A stretch of 64,000 nucleotides of DNA, from assembly GCF_900103615.1 (NCBI RefSeq), contig NZ_FNGW01000003.1, forward strand, positions 1 through 64,000, in the 5' to 3' direction. Shown piece after piece: positions 45,602 through 54,637 of the stretch; within the stretch, counting starts at the first letter, position 1; every line of letters begins with the position of its first letter. This DNA comes from Romboutsia lituseburensis DSM 797 (GTDB taxonomy: Bacteria; Bacillota; Clostridia; Peptostreptococcales; Peptostreptococcaceae). Position numbers and translations under genes: made by a program. Under the pieces are notes generated by a model. That model saw nothing but the letters and a program-made list of their open reading frames with translations, ran no database searches and was not told where the DNA came from.

Positions 45602-46351
45602 ATGGAAAGTTTTAAGTATTTTTTTAGAGGAAATGTAGAACGAAATAATTTTATTATGTTTGGAAAAATACATATTTTTATATTGTGTTTTATGGCAATT
45701 ATAAGTATTTTAATATTAATGAAAAAAATTGAAAGTCGTAAGATTGAACTTTTTATAGGAATAATACTAATTTTACAGCAAATTATTTTATATAGTTGGT
45801 ACTTTATGAGTGAAATAGATTTATTTAAGGAAGGTCTTCCTTTGTATCATTGTAGGATAGCAATCATATGTATAGGTTTAGGTCTTATATTCAATAAAGA
45901 ATATATAATGAAAATAGGTTCATATTTAGGCATATTTGGTTCAATAGCAGCCTTATTGTTTCCAGGATTAGATCCATTTATATTTCCTCATATAACCCAA
46001 TTTTCATATTTTATAGGGCATTTATTTTTATTATGGGGATCTATTTATTTACTATTTATAAAAAATATTGGAATGTCAGCAGTAGATTTTAAGAATATAG
46101 TTATATTTATAAATATATTTCATATAATGATGGTTATTTTAAACAAATATTTAGGATCTAATTATGCATATATAAGTTCATCTCCAATAAATATTGGAAA
46201 AAGTTTAAATCAAATAGTATATACTATATTAGTAATGATGATTTTCAATCTAGTTTTATTTTTAGAGTATATTTTTATTAATAAAAATTTAGCACTTCAA
46301 AAGTATAATAAGTTTAGTGATATTAGCTTAAAAATAAATACAATTGAATAA
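45602..46351 (+). CDS. TIGR02206/TMEM164-like membrane protein (YwaF type)
   Basis: The 249-residue protein has seven membrane segments. LPLYHCR in the third, with the His-Cys pair, is typical of the YwaF/TMEM164 group; eukaryotic TMEM164 acts as an acyltransferase in lipid remodelling, but bacterial members are uncharacterised. CAGGAGGG precedes the start. The next gene begins 83 bp downstream. Confidence 0.75.
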   Translation: MESFKYFFRGNVERNNFIMFGKIHIFILCFMAIISILILMKKIESRKIELFIGIILILQQIILYSWYFMSEIDLFKEGLPLYHCRIAIICIGLGLIFNKEYIMKIGSYLGIFGSIAALLFPGLDPFIFPHITQFSYFIGHLFLLWGSIYLLFIKNIGMSAVDFKNIVIFINIFHIMMVILNKYLGSNYAYISSSPINIGKSLNQIVYTILVMMIFNLVLFLEYIFINKNLALQKYNKFSDISLKINTIE

Positions 46352-46370
46352 ATATATACTTCGTTTTGCA

Positions 46371-46400
46371 TGTAAAAATATGTAAAAATATGCTAATATA
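46371..46400 (+). repeat. Tandem 10-bp repeat before the unknown membrane gene
   Basis: TGTAAAAATA occurs twice in tandem (46371-46390) and is followed by the related TGCTAATATA, with helical-turn spacing. It overlaps the likely promoter of the next gene and may bind a regulator. Confidence 0.35.
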
Positions 46401-46434
46401 TAAATGCAAGATAAAATAAACGAAGGGGATAAAA

Positions 46435-47322
46435 ATGAGTAAGAAAATACTACAAAAAAAAGATATGCAAATGATAGGAATAATGATAGCGATAGGGTTT
46501 ATAATAGATATTATCCTAGATAATGGAATGGAAATAGCATCTTTATTATTTACATCGTATGCATGCCATAGAGGACTTACAACTGTATTAAAAAATTCAA
46601 AAGAATATAAAAATTATATATTTTTTGATGAGCAAAAATATAATAATGGATTAAAAAAGTTTATAATAATTGTAGATATATATATAGTAATTAGAATATT
46701 TTCTATACTTATGACTAAGTATAATGGATTTACAATGTTAGAATTACTATTAGTATTAGTAATATTTGTACCTTATGAATCATATCTAGGAAGAAAATAT
46801 ATAAAAAATATAAGAGACAAAGAAAAAAATATAGAAAGAGTTTTAATAAAAAACAAAACATTAGTAGCAGTTATACTTGCTATATTTATAGGATTTACAA
46901 TGTATATAGTTAACTTTACAAGTAAAATTAAATTCACTAACCATATGAATTTTTTAGAATATGAGTATAAACTAACATACGATGAAGATGATAAGCGAGT
47001 TTTAGATATTAAAACTAGTTCTCATCATACCAAGACAGAAGAGACAAATAGAAATACAGAGTATTTTGAGGATTATATAATAACTGCTAAAAAGGTATTT
47101 ACAAATTATGTATATAAAATATACGCATTCGTGTCTATGACTATAATGTTTATATTAGTTTTAACTCAGTGTTTTAGTGGAAATAAAGAGAAAAAAACAG
47201 TATCAATTTTATCTAATTTATTTTTAGTAATAGGAATAATATTTGCTATAATAGCATTAAATCCAAATTTAAATTATGCAGAACAAGATTTAAACGTATA
47301 TATAAATGAATATTTAGAATAA
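46435..47322 (+). CDS. Membrane protein of unknown function
   Basis: I do not recognise this 295-residue protein. It has about six hydrophobic segments: two near the N-terminus, two at about 75-125, one near 140-160 followed by a soluble charged loop of about 70 residues (containing SSHHTKTEETNRN), and two at the C-terminus. The loop is probably extracytoplasmic. CGAAGGGG precedes the start. The stop codon overlaps a palindromic terminator. Confidence 0.65.
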   Translation: MSKKILQKKDMQMIGIMIAIGFIIDIILDNGMEIASLLFTSYACHRGLTTVLKNSKEYKNYIFFDEQKYNNGLKKFIIIVDIYIVIRIFSILMTKYNGFTMLELLLVLVIFVPYESYLGRKYIKNIRDKEKNIERVLIKNKTLVAVILAIFIGFTMYIVNFTSKIKFTNHMNFLEYEYKLTYDEDDKRVLDIKTSSHHTKTEETNRNTEYFEDYIITAKKVFTNYVYKIYAFVSMTIMFILVLTQCFSGNKEKKTVSILSNLFLVIGIIFAIIALNPNLNYAEQDLNVYINEYLE

Positions 47323-47365
47323 AAAACAATGAATAAATCTATTATAGATTTATTCATTGTTTTTT
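47321..47365. terminator. 45-bp near-loopless palindrome over a stop codon
   Basis: Perfect 22-bp arms (47321-47342 and 47344-47365) are separated by one base and end in T-rich sequence. The left arm starts inside the stop codon of the upstream gene. Confidence 0.85.
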
Positions 47366-47458
47366 TATTTAATAAACTTATAAATATCTAATTTTATAAT
47401 AATATCCATGTTAATTGCCAACAATAGCATTATGAATAAAATAGTGAAGGAGGATATT

Positions 47459-48883
47459 ATGAAGTTATCTAAAAGCATTGATAAAAACTACGATATTATT
47501 TCATCAAAGTTAGAGATAAAAGATAGCTTTGACATAATAGCAAGAGAGATATATATAGGAGGAAGAAAGTCGTACTTGTTTTTTGTAGATGGACTTATAA
47601 AAGATGATGTAACAGAGAGAATATTAAACAACATAATGAATATATCAAATGATGAAATGAATCAAGTCAAAAATATACAATCATTTATGAATAAATATAT
47701 AGCACATATAGAAGTAGATAAAGAAAGTGATATAGAAAAGATAGCTACATCTGTTTTAGTAGGTCCTATGGCAATCGTAATAGATGGATATGATGAATGT
47801 ATGCTTCTTGACGTACGTACATATCCAGCTAGAGGAACTGAAGAACCTCCAAATGAACAAACTCTAAAAGGGCCTAGAGATGGTTTTGTTGAAACTATTG
47901 TAATGAATACAGCTCTTATTAGAAGGAGAATCAGAGATGAAAAATTAGTATTTGAAATGACTAACATCGGTAATAAAACTAAAACGGATGTATCTATAGG
48001 GTATATAAAGGGTTGTGCAGATGAAAAGGTTATAGACTTTGTTAAAAAAGAGCTCGAAGATATAAATGTAAGAGGACTAGAGATGGGACAACAAAGCTTA
48101 GTGGAAGCATTAACCAAATCTAAGTGGTATAATCCATTTCCTAAAATTAAAACGACTCAAAGGCCAGATGTGGCAGCAGCTCATATTAACGAAGGAAAAA
48201 TAGTCATCATCATAGACACTTCTCCAAATGTCATAATTTTACCAACAAGTATTTTTGATTTTATGCAAAATGCAGATGATTATTATCAACCAATAATAAC
48301 GGGAAATTATTTAAGGTTTACAAGAAACTTTACGTTGCTAATGACACTTATACTTACGCCAATGTATTTACTTTTGTTAGAATATATAAATGTACTACCT
48401 CAGTGGATTAGATTTATAGAGCCAGACAAGGGTTTTGCAGTACCTATTATTATACAATTTGTACTATTAGAAATAGCTGTTGATGCATTAAAATTAGCGT
48501 CTTTAAATACTCCAGGTTCATTAGGAATGTCTTTGTCAGTTGTAGGAGCGTTAATACTTGGTGATTTTGCCATAAAAACAGGGTGGTTTGTTCCTGAAAC
48601 CATATTATATATGGCAATAGTATCTTTAGGAAGCTTTGCACAATCAAGCGTAGAACTAGGTTTTGCTCTTAAAATTTGTAGAATGTTGCTTTTAATTCTT
48701 ACAGGAATATTTGGAGTCTGGGGATTTATTGCAGGTATTATAATTACATTTTTACTTATGGCTACAAATAGAACGATAGAAGGTCAATCATATTTATATC
48801 CTTTATACCCATTTGATAGAATAGCACTTATGAGGCAAATATTTAGAACACCAATAAGATCAAGTAAAAATAATAAAAATTAA
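47459..48883 (+). CDS. GerA-family spore germination protein, SpoVAF-like
   Basis: The 474-residue protein has the soluble N-terminal GerA domain and five C-terminal membrane segments. Motifs include GPMAIVIDG, RGTEEPPNEQTLKGPRDGF, LRRR-like IRRRIRDE and TTQRPDVAAAHINEGKIVIIIDTSP; the last fits SpoVAF, a channel partner in spores, better than GerAA. No B or C subunit or spoVA gene is adjacent. I start at 47459, behind GGAGG, and not at 47408. It implies a spore-forming host. Confidence 0.85.
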   Translation: MKLSKSIDKNYDIISSKLEIKDSFDIIAREIYIGGRKSYLFFVDGLIKDDVTERILNNIMNISNDEMNQVKNIQSFMNKYIAHIEVDKESDIEKIATSVLVGPMAIVIDGYDECMLLDVRTYPARGTEEPPNEQTLKGPRDGFVETIVMNTALIRRRIRDEKLVFEMTNIGNKTKTDVSIGYIKGCADEKVIDFVKKELEDINVRGLEMGQQSLVEALTKSKWYNPFPKIKTTQRPDVAAAHINEGKIVIIIDTSPNVIILPTSIFDFMQNADDYYQPIITGNYLRFTRNFTLLMTLILTPMYLLLLEYINVLPQWIRFIEPDKGFAVPIIIQFVLLEIAVDALKLASLNTPGSLGMSLSVVGALILGDFAIKTGWFVPETILYMAIVSLGSFAQSSVELGFALKICRMLLLILTGIFGVWGFIAGIIITFLLMATNRTIEGQSYLYPLYPFDRIALMRQIFRTPIRSSKNNKN

Positions 48884-48888
48884 TAAGC

Positions 48889-48925
48889 AAAAAAGCTTTC
48901 TACTTTTAAGTAGAAGGCTTTTTTT
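48889..48925 (+). terminator. Terminator of the germination gene
   Basis: A 17-bp stem with one G-T pair (48889-48905 with 48908-48924) and a 2-nt loop, ending in Ts. Confidence 0.85.
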
Positions 48926-49032
48926 ATAATAAAATCAAATGAGCAATATTAAAGTTAAAAATAGGTTAAATGGTAAATATTGTAAATTAAAAAGAAATAT
49001 TGTAATATTTAAATGGGGAGGAAATAAAATAT

Positions 49033-52000
49033 TTGAAAGGCAAGGGCATGAGAAAGAATAGAGTATTAAAAAAACAAATAATAATAATTTGTTTCCTTAT
49101 TATTTGTATAGTAAAGTTTAGTGGGTTTAAATCATATGCGGGCTTAAACAATATAAATTTTAATAACATATATATAGAACCAGGTATAAGTCAATCAACT
49201 ATAGAGTGCATATTCCAAGATAGTAAAGGATATATATGGATAGGAACAAATGATGGTTTAAATCGCTACAATGGTTATGAATTCAAGGTTTATAAAAATG
49301 AAGAAAATAAAAATAGTATCAGTGGGAATGTAATAACTGATGTAGCAGAAGATAATAAAGGAAACATATGGGTAGGAACTGTTGGAGGTATAAATAAAAT
49401 AGATATAAAAACAGGGGAAATAAGTAATTATACTGAAGACAAAGGTAATATATCAGATGGAAATATTAAAAATATTATATGTACAAAAGACAATAAAATC
49501 CTAGCTACAACTCATAAAGGACTAGGTATTTACAATGAATTTAATGATAGATTCGATATTATACTGAAACAATCAGATGGATTAAGTAGTAATGAGATAC
49601 ATTCTATTGATGAAGACTATTATGGTAATTTATGGTTAGGAACTAATTCTGGGATAGATGAAGTTTCAAACAATTTTAAGGTTGTAAACAATTATTTAGC
49701 AACTGAATTTAAACATTATTTAGGCGAAGACGAGGTTAGTACGTTATATTGTGATAATAATCACGATATTGTATGGGTTGGAACCTATACTTCAGGTGCA
49801 TATAAGGTAAATACTAAAAACAATGAAATAAAAGAATATAAGCATAATTCTAATGATAGGGATTCTATTCCATCAAATCAGATAGAAGCTATTATGAGGG
49901 ATAGCAGTGATAATGTATGGATAGGAACGAAAAGCGGTCTTGCGAAGTATTATGAAAGTAATAATAAATTTAAAACATACATAAACAAAGTATATGATAA
50001 AAACAGCTTAATATATGACCATGTAAAGTCTTTAATGGAAGATAAAGAAGGCCTTATATGGGTTGGTACATATTCAGGCTTAGGAATATTTGATAAAAAT
50101 AACAATATAAAGCACTATAAAGCAGGTATAGAGAAAGACCAGCTATTAAGTGAAAACATGATTCATGGGATATATGAAGATGGTGATGGATATCTTTGGG
50201 TTGGAACAAAATCAAAAGGAATAAATATAATAGATAGAAAAGATAATGTTTGTATGTATTTAAATAGCAAAACCAATAAAGAAATAGACTGTGATTATAT
50301 AAATGATATTACAGGGAGTGGAAGTGTAATATTTGCTGCTACTGACAATGGTGTTTTGAAAATAGATAGAAAAAATAAAACTATAAAAAATTACAATACA
50401 AAAGATGGGCTAATTAAAGGGTCAGTTCAAGATATATTTTTAGATAATAAAGAGTATTTATGGATAGGAACCACAAATGGTTTATGTTTATTGAATACAA
50501 AAAATGATAAAGTAGTCAATATGAATGAATATATAAAAAAAAATTTATATGTAAAAGAAATATATCAAGACAGTGAAGGTAATTATTTTTTAGGATTATT
50601 AAAAGATGGAGGATTATGTGTATTAAATCCAGATCAAAAATCAATTAAATACTATAAACATCAACAATCAAATCAAGATAGTATAAGTAGTAATTATGTA
50701 ACGAGCATAATTGAAGATAAAGAGAAAAACATATGGATAGGAACTGATAACGGTCTAAATAAATTTAATAAAAAAACTAAAAAGTTTATAAAATATAAAA
50801 CACAAAATGGACTTTCAAATAATACCATCCATGAAGTGTTAATAGATAATGATAATAACGTTTGGGCAAGTACTAATTTTGGGCTTGTTAAAATTGATAC
50901 CAAAAATAATAAAGTACAAAATTTAAGTATTACAGATGGTATACAAGGCAAAGAGTTTAACAATAATGCTTCATATAAGAATAAAAATGGAGAACTGTTT
51001 TTTGGTGGTACAAATGGTTTAAATTCATTTTATCCAGATGATGTAAAGAAGGTAGGAAGTAAATCAAATGTGTTATTTGACGGATTTAATGTAAACGATA
51101 AAGAATATTCAGATATAAATGGGTTAAACCTTAGTGAAAATACAGATACAATAACAATAAAGTTTTTTACACCTATATACTCTAGTAAAAATAAAGTTAT
51201 GTATGAATACCATTTACTAGGAAATAAAGGCAAATCTTCTGTTACTAAAGATAATTATGTTACATATAAAGGTTTGTCTCCAGGTAGTTATACATTTGAA
51301 GTACGAGCTATTGATACCAATGGAAATATAGGAGATAAAAGTTTTGTAAACTTTACGATAAAATATCCATTCTGGATGAGTCCATCAGCATACATTGTAT
51401 ATATTATATTAATAGTTATAATTATAATAAGACACAAATATAGAATGAAAACATTAGATAAGCTAGTAAAGGAAAGAACGAAGCTATTAAGTGAAGAAAT
51501 GGAAAGAAATACACTATTGCTTAATGAAAATATAAAGCTAGAAAAAAATAAGAATAGCTATTTTGTAAATCTGTCCCATGAACTAAGAACACCTTTAAAT
51601 GTAATAAGTAGTACAAATCAACTAATAATGGGGTTAATGAAAAAGGGGGCTTATATAACAGAAGAAAAACTAGGTCATTATATTGATGTGTCACAAAAAA
51701 ACTGTCACAGATTATTGAATTTAATTAATAATATATTAGACGGAGCTAAGTTACAAAAGGATATGTATGTTATAGACTTAAAAGAGGTTGATATAGTCTA
51801 CTTAGTGGAAGAAACTGCCCTGACATTAGCGGATTATATAAATGCAAAAGGAATCGATATTATAATAGATCCTGAAATGGAAGAAAAAACAATAACTTGT
51901 GATCCATATGAAATAGAAAGATGTGTAATTAATTTGATAGGAAATGCAGCTAAATTTACTCCGGAAGGTGGTAGTATAACTGTTACAGTAAAAGATTTAG

Positions 52001-52260
52001 ATGATAAAGTTATGATTAGTGTGCAAGATACAGGTGTAGGTATAGAAGAGAAATACCATAAGATAATATTTGATAGATTTAACCAAGTATTAGATGAACA
52101 AGATGAAGCCAAATGCGGAAGTGGATTAGGGCTAACAATTACAAGTCATATAATAAAGCTTCATAAAGGAACAATACATGTAGAAAGTACTCCAGGAGAA
52201 GGAAGCAATTTTATAATAAAATTACCTATTGATCCAAATGAAGTAATTGAACAATGCTAA
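49033..52260 (+). CDS. Beta-propeller two-component sensor histidine kinase
   Basis: This 1075-residue protein starts with a signal anchor, then about fourteen propeller blades marked by repeats such as IWIGTNDGL and LWVGTKSKG, enough for two seven-bladed propellers. A Y_Y_Y-type domain (YEYHLLG to FTIKYPFW) leads to a membrane segment at about 782-803, HisKA with His849 in LSHELRTPL, and an HATPase domain (NLIGNAAKFT, DTGVGI, GSGLGLTI). It ends without a receiver domain. The sensor is outside the cell and may detect a carbohydrate or peptide. No response regulator is adjacent. The start is uncertain: TTG 49033 behind GGGGAGG, or ATG 49048. Confidence 0.92.
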   Translation: MKGKGMRKNRVLKKQIIIICFLIICIVKFSGFKSYAGLNNINFNNIYIEPGISQSTIECIFQDSKGYIWIGTNDGLNRYNGYEFKVYKNEENKNSISGNVITDVAEDNKGNIWVGTVGGINKIDIKTGEISNYTEDKGNISDGNIKNIICTKDNKILATTHKGLGIYNEFNDRFDIILKQSDGLSSNEIHSIDEDYYGNLWLGTNSGIDEVSNNFKVVNNYLATEFKHYLGEDEVSTLYCDNNHDIVWVGTYTSGAYKVNTKNNEIKEYKHNSNDRDSIPSNQIEAIMRDSSDNVWIGTKSGLAKYYESNNKFKTYINKVYDKNSLIYDHVKSLMEDKEGLIWVGTYSGLGIFDKNNNIKHYKAGIEKDQLLSENMIHGIYEDGDGYLWVGTKSKGINIIDRKDNVCMYLNSKTNKEIDCDYINDITGSGSVIFAATDNGVLKIDRKNKTIKNYNTKDGLIKGSVQDIFLDNKEYLWIGTTNGLCLLNTKNDKVVNMNEYIKKNLYVKEIYQDSEGNYFLGLLKDGGLCVLNPDQKSIKYYKHQQSNQDSISSNYVTSIIEDKEKNIWIGTDNGLNKFNKKTKKFIKYKTQNGLSNNTIHEVLIDNDNNVWASTNFGLVKIDTKNNKVQNLSITDGIQGKEFNNNASYKNKNGELFFGGTNGLNSFYPDDVKKVGSKSNVLFDGFNVNDKEYSDINGLNLSENTDTITIKFFTPIYSSKNKVMYEYHLLGNKGKSSVTKDNYVTYKGLSPGSYTFEVRAIDTNGNIGDKSFVNFTIKYPFWMSPSAYIVYIILIVIIIIRHKYRMKTLDKLVKERTKLLSEEMERNTLLLNENIKLEKNKNSYFVNLSHELRTPLNVISSTNQLIMGLMKKGAYITEEKLGHYIDVSQKNCHRLLNLINNILDGAKLQKDMYVIDLKEVDIVYLVEETALTLADYINAKGIDIIIDPEMEEKTITCDPYEIERCVINLIGNAAKFTPEGGSITVTVKDLDDKVMISVQDTGVGIEEKYHKIIFDRFNQVLDEQDEAKCGSGLGLTITSHIIKLHKGTIHVESTPGEGSNFIIKLPIDPNEVIEQC

Positions 52261-52261
52261 T

Positions 52262-52300
52262 AAAAAACACTAGATATTAAAAACGTATCTAGTGTTTTTT
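52262..52300. terminator. Terminator of the sensor kinase gene
   Basis: A perfect 15-bp stem (52262-52276 with 52286-52300) flanked by A6 and T6; it may also serve the convergent gene. Confidence 0.88.
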
Positions 52301-52311
52301 ACTAAATGATT

Positions 52312-52743
52312 TTATATAAAATTATTATAATTATTTACTATAGAATTTGTATTTAAATCAAATACTACATAATTTCCAACTGATATTTGATCTAAGTATT
52401 CAAGAATTATTGGATTAATAGTTATATAAATGATAGGGTGACTCAAATAAACATTTTCAAATGGAGAAAGCTTTATATGAAATCCATTGTCTACTAAACT
52501 TATATTTATTTTATTAAGGTTATTGATAGCGTTAATAGTTTGAGATTTTATATCAAATAATTGTAAAGTAGAATTATCTATAATCGTTATAAATTCATCT
52601 ATATTAATTTCTAAATTAAAATCTTTATTATTTTCACTATTTAATTTAAACATTTTATGTATAACATAATAAAAAAAATTTTTTTCTAAATCTGGCAATT
52701 TAGTTGGTGAATTATATATTATTTTTGGCAAATAAATTTTCAT
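52312..52743 (-). CDS. Unknown cytoplasmic protein
   Basis: I do not recognise this 143-residue protein. It lacks a signal peptide or membrane segment and is rich in Asn and Ile. A strong AAGGAGG site precedes the ATG, so it is very likely translated. The pattern of helices around residues 20-75 (FFYYVIHKMF, INIDEFITII, TINAINNLNKINI) faintly recalls a winged helix as in replication initiators; this is a guess. It is convergent with the sensor kinase. Confidence 0.65.
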   Translation of the reverse strand: MKIYLPKIIYNSPTKLPDLEKNFFYYVIHKMFKLNSENNKDFNLEINIDEFITIIDNSTLQLFDIKSQTINAINNLNKINISLVDNGFHIKLSPFENVYLSHPIIYITINPIILEYLDQISVGNYVVFDLNTNSIVNNYNNFI

Positions 52744-52899
52744 CTATATACCTCCTTATTTAGTGTTTATGATGAATGTAATTATAGATAAAAAATGAAA
52801 TAAAAGCAAGATATTATTATTTTATAGAAATTATAGGAAAAATTACTTATAATAAGGCTAGCAGTTTATTAAAAATTTAAAAAGTTAGAGGTAATACTT

Positions 52900-53574
52900 A
52901 TGAACAAAAAGACGTTGGTAACAGGTATTTTGGTAATGACAGTAGTTTTAATAGGTGGATATATTTTTATGAAACCTACAGATGTTAAAAAAATAAAAGA
53001 AGATAACCATAAAGTAGAAGAAGTTATAGAAACAAAAGAAGCTAATAGTACAATAGAATTTTTAAGGAAAGTACATGGATTAAAAGTTGAAAATGTAGAA
53101 CTAATAGATAATCCAGTTGGATTTGAAGGTTCATTTTTAGCACCAAAAGAATCTATTAAAAATGGAATAGACCACTTTTTAAAGGAAAGTAAGAATGAAA
53201 AAATAAGCAAACTTAATATAGATATAGGCGATGGATACATAAAAGCAATAGTGGACTATAATATAACTAAAAATATAGTTACTCCAATTGAGTTTAAGAT
53301 TAAGCCTTCACTAAATAAAAATAAAGACTTAGTTTTAAATATTGATGAAGTTAAATTTTTAGACTTAAAAGTATCTAAGTGGATAGTAAACATCGGTATT
53401 AATAATTTTGTAAAAGACTGGTTTTCAGAAGAAAGTGATATTGTCGTAGCGTTTAATGATGGAAATGTAATTATAGATAAAAGTAATTTTAAATCAGTTA
53501 CCTTAAATAATATATCAATAGATTCAGCAAAATTAAAATTAGATATGATAATAAATTTAGAAAGAATGATTTAG
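52900..53574 (+). CDS. Membrane-anchored extracytoplasmic protein
   Basis: The 224-residue protein has one N-terminal membrane segment (residues 5-24) and no cleavage site, so the rest faces outward. The domain after residue 70 alternates strands with ISKLNIDIGDGYIKAIVDY and LNNISIDSAKLKLDMIINL, similar to YpmS/DUF2140 or LmeA-type lipid-binding folds; the similarity is only by eye. Monocistronic. Confidence 0.6.
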   Translation: MNKKTLVTGILVMTVVLIGGYIFMKPTDVKKIKEDNHKVEEVIETKEANSTIEFLRKVHGLKVENVELIDNPVGFEGSFLAPKESIKNGIDHFLKESKNEKISKLNIDIGDGYIKAIVDYNITKNIVTPIEFKIKPSLNKNKDLVLNIDEVKFLDLKVSKWIVNIGINNFVKDWFSEESDIVVAFNDGNVIIDKSNFKSVTLNNISIDSAKLKLDMIINLERMI

Positions 53575-53583
53575 TTTATTAAA

Positions 53584-53648
53584 ATGCTTATATTAAATTG
53601 TATAAAGAAAAAAGACAGGTTTCCGATACCTGTCTCAAATATAAGCAT
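53584..53648 (+). terminator. Nested two-stem structure after the gene
   Basis: An outer 11-bp stem (53584-53594 with 53638-53648) encloses a 7-bp stem GACAGGT/ACCTGTC (53614-53634). No T-run follows, so it could be a stable RNA end or a terminator of unusual shape. Confidence 0.45.
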
Positions 53649-53869
53649 ATTATAAAAATTTAATTAGATTAATGTCTTAGCATATAGTGGATTTTATATG
53701 TAAGTATATAATTTATGATATATAAATTATATCCAATATTACAGTATATATACAACTATTTTATATATTTTATAAAAAAAATATAAAATAAGGTATTTTA
53801 TATTGATTTTAATAAATATTTTAATAATAAAATAAAGAAATTTATGGGAATAACAAAGAATTACAAAAT

Positions 53870-54046
53870 TCGACATAAGGTTTGTTGTATTATATAGATG
53901 TTGATAAAACATTAAGGGATGTAAAAATAATAAGTAAATAATCAAAGTAGGGGAACTAAATTGGTTCGGAAAAAACTAAAAGGATAACGTTTAGTTCAAT
54001 TAATATAAATAAAAGACAAGTTGAGGGGCTTGTCTTTTATTTATAT
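53870..54046 (+). ncRNA. Possible small RNA ending in a strong terminator
   Basis: In a 490-bp gap between convergent genes, a weak promoter (TCGACA at 53870, TATATA near 53891) precedes a possible transcript ending in a 17-18 bp terminator (54004-54020 with 54029-54046). An 8-bp stem GAACTAAA (53953-53960) with TTTAGTTC (53990-53997) encloses a nine-codon frame (TTG 53961 to TAA 53987) preceded by GTAGGGG. The terminator also suits the minus-strand pdxT. The RNA is a hypothesis. Confidence 0.4.
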
Positions 54047-54063
54047 ATTAATAAAGCTATGTC

Positions 54064-54636
54064 TTAAATATTAGAAGAAACCATATCTAAAAAATATTTA
54101 TGAACTCTATAATCATCTGTTAGCTCTGGATGAAAAGATGTAACGAGCATGTTTTCTTCTTTTGCTGCAACTATTTTATTATCTACAACTGATAAAACTT
54201 CAACATTTTTTCCTACACTTTGGATAAAGGGAGCTCTAATAAATACCATATTTATATCATCACCAATATATTTCATATTAGAATAAGTATTAAAACTTCC
54301 TAATTGCCTACCATACCCATTTCTTATTACCTTTATATTCATTTCGCATAAATATTTATCATCCTGACTTTCAATATCTTTAGCAAGTAAAATCATACCA
54401 GCGCAAGTGCCCCATACAGGAAGTTTATTATGTATTTTATCTTTTAATATATTATATATATCTAAAGTTTTTATAAGCTTTCCGATGCTAGTGCTTTCAC
54501 CACCGGGTATAATAAGTCCATCTAAATTATCAAAGTCTTTTTTATATCTAACTTCAAATGCATTGACACCCAAAGTTTTTAAGATATTAATATGTTCTTT
54601 ATAAGCACCTTGCATTGCTAATATTCCTATATTCAT
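54064..54636 (-). CDS. pdxT: Pyridoxal phosphate synthase glutaminase PdxT
   Basis: The 190-residue glutaminase supplies ammonia to PdxS for making vitamin B6. It has GGESTSIG, the catalytic Cys78 in WGTCAGMILLA and the His-Glu pair in SFHPEL. It begins one base after the pdxS stop, so the two are coupled. Confidence 0.96.
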   Translation of the reverse strand: MNIGILAMQGAYKEHINILKTLGVNAFEVRYKKDFDNLDGLIIPGGESTSIGKLIKTLDIYNILKDKIHNKLPVWGTCAGMILLAKDIESQDDKYLCEMNIKVIRNGYGRQLGSFNTYSNMKYIGDDINMVFIRAPFIQSVGKNVEVLSVVDNKIVAAKEENMLVTSFHPELTDDYRVHKYFLDMVSSNI

Positions 54637-54637
54637 A

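Noticed and set aside
47662-48117. Antisense ORF of 151 codons inside the germination gene
   Set aside because: It is a shadow in another frame of a clearly conserved protein and has no ribosome site.
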